Assembly (NCBI GenBank): GCA_002293105.1
Contig: DBCP01000065.1
Span: 2,477 to 22,637 of the forward strand
Reading direction: 5' to 3'
DNA: 20,161 nt
From: Bacteroidetes bacterium UBA955
GTDB taxonomy: Bacteria > Bacteroidota > Bacteroidia > NS11-12g > UBA955
The notes below the pieces were generated by a model. The model saw nothing but the letters and a program-made list of their open reading frames with translations, did no database searches and was not told the DNA's origin. The position numbers were made by a program, and so were the translations under genes. Shown piece after piece: positions 16,176 through 20,161 of this stretch (positions are counted from its first letter, which is position 1; every line of letters begins with the position of its first letter).

Positions 16176-16781
16176 ATGGCAAGATATACAGGTCCAAAAT
16201 CCAAAGTTGCACGTCGTTTCCGTGAAGCGATTTTCGGAAAAGACAAAGCACTTGAAAAGAAGAACTACGGTCCAGGTCAGCACGGAAATTCTCGTCGCAA
16301 ACCCAAGAAATCGGAGTACGCAGTTCAGTTGGCTGAAAAGCAAAAAGCCAAATACACTTATGGTGTATTGGAGAAGCAGTTCCGTAACACGTTCAAGCGT
16401 GCGGCTGCCAAAAAGGGAATCACTGGTGAGAATTTGTTGAAATTCTTAGAAGCTCGTTTGGATAACGCAGTATACCGTATGGGTATTGCCCCAACGCGGC
16501 GCGGTGCCCGTCAGTTGGTTTCTCACTGTCACATTTTGGTGAATGGTGAAGTCGTGAACATCCCGAGCTACCAATTGCGTCCAGGCGACGAAGTGGCAGT
16601 ACGTGAGCGTTCAAAATCATTAGAAGTAATTACCAATTCGGTAAGTAAAGTAAACAACCGCTTTAGCTGGATCGATTGGAATGGTAACGATTTGAGTGGC
16701 AAATTTTTGACCTACCCAGAACGTTCAGAAATTCCAGAGAACATCAAAGAGCAGTTGATTGTCGAACTTTATAGCAAATAA
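16176..16781 (+). CDS. rpsD: 30S ribosomal protein S4 (uS4), zinc-free form
   Basis: S4 starts 30S body assembly by binding the five-way junction of 16S rRNA. The 201-residue product starts [15 protein letters not shown], has an N-terminal arm with [18 protein letters not shown] (31-48), and an S4 RNA-binding domain at about 92-155 ([20 protein letters not shown], then [14 protein letters not shown]). The N-terminus lacks the CxxC-type cysteines of the zinc form; the only Cys is at 118. In E. coli S4 represses the alpha operon through a pseudoknot before rpsM. The 5-nt gap before rpsM here cannot hold one by itself. Confidence 0.98.
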   Translation: MARYTGPKSKVARRFREAIFGKDKALEKKNYGPGQHGNSRRKPKKSEYAVQLAEKQKAKYTYGVLEKQFRNTFKRAAAKKGITGENLLKFLEARLDNAVYRMGIAPTRRGARQLVSHCHILVNGEVVNIPSYQLRPGDEVAVRERSKSLEVITNSVSKVNNRFSWIDWNGNDLSGKFLTYPERSEIPENIKEQLIVELYSK

Positions 16782-16793
16782 TTAGAAAAAACC

Positions 16794-17786
16794 ATGGGTG
16801 TAATACCTTTTCAAAAACCAAATAAAGTGGTTATGCACAAAGCCACCGATTTCCACGGATTGTTTGAATTCAGTCCCCTGGAAAAAGGCTACGGTGTAAC
16901 CATTGGAAACGCCATGCGCAGAATCCTTCTTTCTTCATTGGAAGGATATGCCATTACCTCTGTGAAAATCCAAGGGGTTGATCATGAATTCAGCACCATC
17001 AAAGGTGTTACAGAAGACGTGGTTGAAATGGTGTTGAACCTGAAGCAAGTGCGTTTCAAATCCAATTCTTCTACAGAAGAGCAAGAAAAAATCTTCATCT
17101 CTGTAAAAGGCAAAGATCAGTTTTTGGCAGGCGACATCGGTCGTTATACCAATGCATTTAACATTCTCAACCCTGAGTTGGTTATTTGCAACATGGAGCC
17201 AACAGTGAACATGGAATTGGAAATCACTGTAGGAAAAGGTCGTGGCTATGTGCCTGCAGAAGAAAATAAAGTGAAAGATGCCCAAATTGGTACTATCGCA
17301 ATTGATTCTATCTACACACCTATCCGTAACGTAAAATACAGCGTAGAAGACTTCCGCGTTGAGCAAAGAACAGATTACGAGAAATTGGTAATGGAAGTTA
17401 CTACCGATGGTAGTATCCATCCAGAAGAAGCCATGAAAGAGGCTGCCAAAATCTTGATACAACACTTTGTATTGTTCAGTGATGAGAACATCATGCCTGA
17501 GTCTAAAGCAAGCAAGGCTGTTGAAGAAGTTGACGAAGGATTCTTGTCAATGCGTAAAGTATTGAAAACACCTTTGGCTGATTTGGATCTGTCAGTGCGC
17601 GCTTACAATTGCTTGAAAGCTGCAGAGATCAAAACTTTGGGTGAGTTGGTAAACTACCACATTGATGACTTGTTGAAATTCAGAAACTTTGGTAAGAAAT
17701 CATTGTCTGAGTTGGAAGAGTTTGTTCGCGAAAAAGGCTTGCACTTTGGAATGGACGTTGCTAGATATAACATTAACGAAGACTAA
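16794..17786 (+). CDS. rpoA: DNA-directed RNA polymerase subunit alpha
   Basis: The alpha dimer is the scaffold for assembly of RNA polymerase and its C-terminal domain contacts promoter UP elements and activators. The 330-residue product has the N-terminal assembly domain (residues about 15-235; [20 protein letters not shown] at 25-43, [10 protein letters not shown] at 149-158) and the C-terminal domain (about 258-320: [19 protein letters not shown], then [15 protein letters not shown]). Arg269 and Asn272 line up with E. coli Arg265 and Asn268, the main UP-element contacts, so UP-element recognition should be kept. The linker is rich in Lys and Glu. It lies 12 nt after rpsD and 7 nt before rplQ. 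Confidence 0.98.
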   Translation: MGVIPFQKPNKVVMHKATDFHGLFEFSPLEKGYGVTIGNAMRRILLSSLEGYAITSVKIQGVDHEFSTIKGVTEDVVEMVLNLKQVRFKSNSSTEEQEKIFISVKGKDQFLAGDIGRYTNAFNILNPELVICNMEPTVNMELEITVGKGRGYVPAEENKVKDAQIGTIAIDSIYTPIRNVKYSVEDFRVEQRTDYEKLVMEVTTDGSIHPEEAMKEAAKILIQHFVLFSDENIMPESKASKAVEEVDEGFLSMRKVLKTPLADLDLSVRAYNCLKAAEIKTLGELVNYHIDDLLKFRNFGKKSLSELEEFVREKGLHFGMDVARYNINED

Positions 17787-17793
17787 TTAAGAG

Positions 17794-18414
17794 ATGAGAC
17801 ACGGAAAGAAATTTAATCATTTGGGAAGAACCGCTTCACATCGCGCCGCGATGCTGTCGAATATGGCCTCTTCTTTAATCATGCACAAGCGCATCGTTAC
17901 AACTGTAGCGAAAGCAAAAGCGTTGCGTGTATTTGTTGAGCCCATCATTACGCGCAGTAAAGATGCCTCTACCCACAACTACCGTACAGCTTTCTCTTAT
18001 TTGAAGGACAAGCACGCTGTTACTGAGTTGTTCACTGTTGTAGGTGGCAAAGTAGCAAACAGAGCTGGTGGTTATACCCGCATTTTGAAAACTGGCAACC
18101 GTGCCGGTGACAACGCGGAAATGGCTATGATCGAGTTGGTGGATTTTAACGAGTTCTTCGAAGGATTCAATGCCGATAAGAAGAAGTCTACCACACGTCG
18201 TTCACGTCGTGCCGGAACTTCTGCCAAAACTGCTGCCCCCGCCGCAGTTGTAGCAGAGGCTGTTGTTGAAGAAGTTGTAGCAGAAGAAGTTGCTACAATC
18301 GAATCGCCAGTGGTTGACGAAACTCCAGCAGCAGAGGAAACTCCTGCTGTTGACGAGACTCCTGCTGTTGATGAGGCTCCTGCCGCTGATGACGCGTCAG
18401 AAGAAACCAAGTAA
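17794..18414 (+). CDS. rplQ: 50S ribosomal protein L17 (bL17) with long acidic tail
   Basis: L17 lies on the solvent side of the 50S subunit near the exit tunnel. The L17 domain occupies residues 1 to about 122 ([20 protein letters not shown], then [34 protein letters not shown]). It is followed by a basic linker (about 129-145, [17 protein letters not shown]) and an acidic Ala/Val/Glu/Pro-rich tail (146-206) ending in four hexapeptide repeats of the type VDETPA. E. coli L17 has 127 residues, so about 80 are added. The tail is probably disordered. It is the last gene of the cluster, with the terminator starting 18 nt after its stop. Confidence 0.96.
   Translation: MRHGKKFNHLGRTASHRAAMLSNMASSLIMHKRIVTTVAKAKALRVFVEPIITRSKDASTHNYRTAFSYLKDKHAVTELFTVVGGKVANRAGGYTRILKTGNRAGDNAEMAMIELVDFNEFFEGFNADKKKSTTRRSRRAGTSAKTAAPAAVVAEAVVEEVVAEEVATIESPVVDETPAAEETPAVDETPAVDEAPAADDASEETK
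18313..18384 (+). repeat. Four 18-bp tandem repeats in rplQ tail
   Basis: Four imperfect 18-bp units in frame encode [18 protein letters not shown] and VDEAPA (L17 residues 174-197). Units three and four differ at a few, mostly third, codon positions, consistent with expansion by slippage and later drift. Confidence 0.85.
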
Positions 18415-18432
18415 TTTCAATTAACCTTGATA

Positions 18433-18462
18433 AAAAAGGCCACCCCATTGGGTGGCCTTTTT
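18433..18462 (+). terminator. Intrinsic terminator of the ribosomal cluster
   Basis: A perfect 13-bp stem: AAAAAGGCCACCC (18433-18445), loop CATT, GGGTGGCCTTTTT (18450-18462), followed by a T-rich stretch (GTTTGTGTTTGG). It begins 18 nt after the rplQ stop. Because the stem is A-rich at its left edge, its complement also reads as hairpin plus T run, so it could stop transcription of the convergent S46 peptidase gene as well. Confidence 0.93.
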
Positions 18463-18670
18463 GTTTGTGTTTGGTTAATGCATTTCTTGGATTCCATAGA
18501 GTTCACTGAGGTATATCTCGTAGAACAGTCTCCATTGAATTCTTTTGTGGTAAAGGGTAACCCTTTAGGAATTAAGGCGCCAATTGTCCTTAGAGTCCAC
18601 AAATGACCCTCAGATAAAAACCCTTCGCAAGACACATCCTGTTTAATCGTAAATACGAAATGGGGCAGAT
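18463..18670. other. Gene-less spacer between convergent genes
   Basis: No supported gene. It contains a small perfect hairpin, TAAAGGG-TAA-CCCTTTA (18551-18567), and a weaker inverted repeat TAAGG/CCTTA (18573-18592). Neither is followed by a T run on either strand. A 72-codon minus-strand open frame (18417-18635) runs through the terminator and has no recognisable product. Confidence 0.5.
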
Positions 18671-20161
18671 TTATCTCCCCTGTAACATGTCTTCCGTGAT
18701 GCCAATCTCTGCCAAAATGTGTTCGGCCTTGGATACATACTTCATCACGAATAAAGCATAGCGAATATCACATCCAATGGATCGACTATAGTTCTCGTTC
18801 CACGCGTAATCGTTAATCGTGGCCGTAAAGCTTCTATCGAAGTTGATTCCAATTAGTTCGCCTCGCTCATTCAACACCGGTGATCCACTATTTCCACCCG
18901 TAGTATCGAGGTTGTATAACATACCAACGATTACCTTACCTGTTTTAGGATCCTTGAAAATTGGCGCTACATCTTTGATCCGGAGATTGTCTGCAACAAC
19001 ACTGGGTAAACGATAATCGGGGCGGGTATTCGCCTTTTCGAAAATACCGTCTAGGTAAGTATATGGACTGTGTATTTCACCATCATTGGGACTATATCGG
19101 CGGATGTAACCATACGTTAAGCGCAACGTGCTATTGGCATCAGGAATAAACTGGGTTGCTTTGAAATCGCGACGCATATCTAAGTAAATGGGCATGGCTG
19201 CTTTGATTTTCTCTTCAATCTTTTGATTTTGAGCAACAACGGGGCCTACAATCATGTTTACCAAACGACCCCACTGACTCAAAGCGTCTTCTTTGCCAAT
19301 GTTTGTATCCCACCATTTTATGTTGAAGGTAAGATGATTGCTTTCATTGATGGATTCTGCGGCTGCTTTTGCGGCTTGTGCCATTTTCTGAATTGTAGAC
19401 AATTGATTAATCCTCGATTTCAACGCTGATTTTCGCGCAAACTCTGAGGGTGTTTGTCCGTTCAACATGATTTTCACTCTTTGATCGAAATAGGACTGCG
19501 GATGTCCGAACATATTGCCATTTCGGTTGGCATTCGCCACGGTTTGAAGAGTTCTAGCAATGTTTACACCTTCTTCAACCATCCGTATGAGTACACGCTG
19601 CTCCAATTCTGCATTCAACGGTGCTTCCATCGATGACAGTTGTTTGTAAAGGGCCATGAGCGACTCTTTTTTCATTTCTGTAATGGATTTCTGATTTTCG
19701 GGTGTGGCTTTCGTTGCATTGGCAATTGCCCAGCGCATTTTGGCATTTTCCACGGCAGAAATTGCATAAGTGTATTTGCTTTGGTTATTTACGAATTGTG
19801 TCCAGTATCGAACATCTTTGGTTTTCTCTTTGATGCTCCATTGAACTCGGAGCGTATCGATAGCCGCAACACCGGTTTCTGAATAGCGTTTTTGCGCGCC
19901 GGCCCATTGCATCATGTCAATTTCTTCATTGGTTCTAGCCTCAACCAATTGGGTCCGTCTCAAGCCTTGAATTTTACCACGATAGTTCTTTTCTACATTT
20001 TCTAGGCTTTGAACTTCACCGGCGAAAGCCAATCGCTCAGATTCGTTGTCCTTGGTGATTTCTTTGATTTGACCGAGGTACCAACTATAGAAGCCTTGAA
20101 TTTTTGGAAGGTGAACCGATTCTTGAAAAGCCAAATAGGGTGCAGTTTCGTTTCGGAAGGT
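18671..20161 (-). CDS. S46-family dipeptidyl-peptidase, C-terminal part (DPP11-like)
   Basis: The frame is open to the window edge, so the N-terminus (signal peptide, catalytic His and probably the Asp) lies outside; 496 residues are visible against about 700-720 for the family. The serine motif GGNSGSPVLNERGELIG is present with the nucleophile Ser encoded at 18887-18889, 71 residues from the C-terminus, as expected for S46. S46 enzymes (DPP7, DPP11) are periplasmic or cell-surface peptidases that release dipeptides from the N-terminus of peptides and are typical of Bacteroidota that feed on protein. At Ser+18 the residue is Arg (18833-18835, in NFDRSF). In Porphyromonas gingivalis DPP11 this position is Arg673, which gives Asp/Glu preference, while DPP7 has Gly. 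The long middle part is the alpha-helical cap. It is convergent with rplQ. Confidence 0.9.
   Translation of the reverse strand, partial: TFRNETAPYLAFQESVHLPKIQGFYSWYLGQIKEITKDNESERLAFAGEVQSLENVEKNYRGKIQGLRRTQLVEARTNEEIDMMQWAGAQKRYSETGVAAIDTLRVQWSIKEKTKDVRYWTQFVNNQSKYTYAISAVENAKMRWAIANATKATPENQKSITEMKKESLMALYKQLSSMEAPLNAELEQRVLIRMVEEGVNIARTLQTVANANRNGNMFGHPQSYFDQRVKIMLNGQTPSEFARKSALKSRINQLSTIQKMAQAAKAAAESINESNHLTFNIKWWDTNIGKEDALSQWGRLVNMIVGPVVAQNQKIEEKIKAAMPIYLDMRRDFKATQFIPDANSTLRLTYGYIRRYSPNDGEIHSPYTYLDGIFEKANTRPDYRLPSVVADNLRIKDVAPIFKDPKTGKVIVGMLYNLDTTGGNSGSPVLNERGELIGINFDRSFTATINDYAWNENYSRSIGCDIRYALFVMKYVSKAEHILAEIGITEDMLQGR

Noticed and set aside
16935..17465. 176-codon minus-strand open frame inside rpoA
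   Set aside because: Shadow of rpoA; rich in Phe, His and Cys, with no recognisable family.
18072..18410. 112-codon minus-strand open frame rich in Ser, Ala and Thr
   Set aside because: Antisense image of the repeat-encoded L17 tail; the repeat keeps several frames open.
18417..18635. 72-codon minus-strand open frame in the convergent spacer
   Set aside because: It runs through the terminator hairpin and I recognise no product; a gene remnant cannot be excluded, but nothing supports it.

Overview
The window is a Bacteroidota (Bacteroidetes) chromosome segment, most likely Flavobacteriales or a relative. The evidence is the protein sequences (for example the HPMGGGEGR form of L2), TAnnTTTG-type promoters, mostly A-rich rather than Shine-Dalgarno start regions, an S46 dipeptidyl-peptidase, and a DUF1573 lipoprotein-like/secreted protein. 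No mobile element, CRISPR array, tRNA or rRNA is visible.

Layout: (1) 35-1207, minus strand: a secreted two-domain DUF1573 protein. (2) 1208-1445: a divergent promoter region. (3) 1446-18414, plus strand: 32 genes without a break, in which the str, S10, spc and alpha clusters are joined end to end: rpsL-rpsG-fusA, rpsJ-rplC-rplD-rplW-rplB-rpsS-rplV-rpsC-rplP-rpmC-rpsQ, rplN-rplX-rplE-rpsN-rpsH-rplF-rplR-rpsE-rpmD-rplO-secY, infA-rpmJ-rpsM-rpsK-rpsD-rpoA-rplQ. Neither tuf, adk nor map is present. The widest gap inside the cluster is 36 nt (secY-infA); most are under 20 nt and two gene pairs overlap. (4) 18433-18462: a strong intrinsic terminator. (5) 18671-20161, minus strand and convergent: the C-terminal part of an S46 peptidase (DPP7/DPP11 type) running off the window end.

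The central cluster encodes 28 ribosomal proteins plus EF-G, IF-1, the SecY channel and the RNA polymerase alpha subunit, so it builds the translation apparatus together with the secretion channel docked at the ribosome exit. I see two sigma-type promoters of nearly identical design: one in front of rpsL, and one embedded in the end of secY in front of infA. Both predict very short leaders.

This is an essential core region, and I do not see an undescribed system in it. Points worth a second look are the twin promoters, five genes with Shine-Dalgarno motifs in a phylum that rarely uses them, non-zinc forms of S4, S14 and L36, low-complexity tails on S3 and L17, a recent 24-bp duplication in the DUF1573 gene, and the specificity residue of the S46 peptidase.
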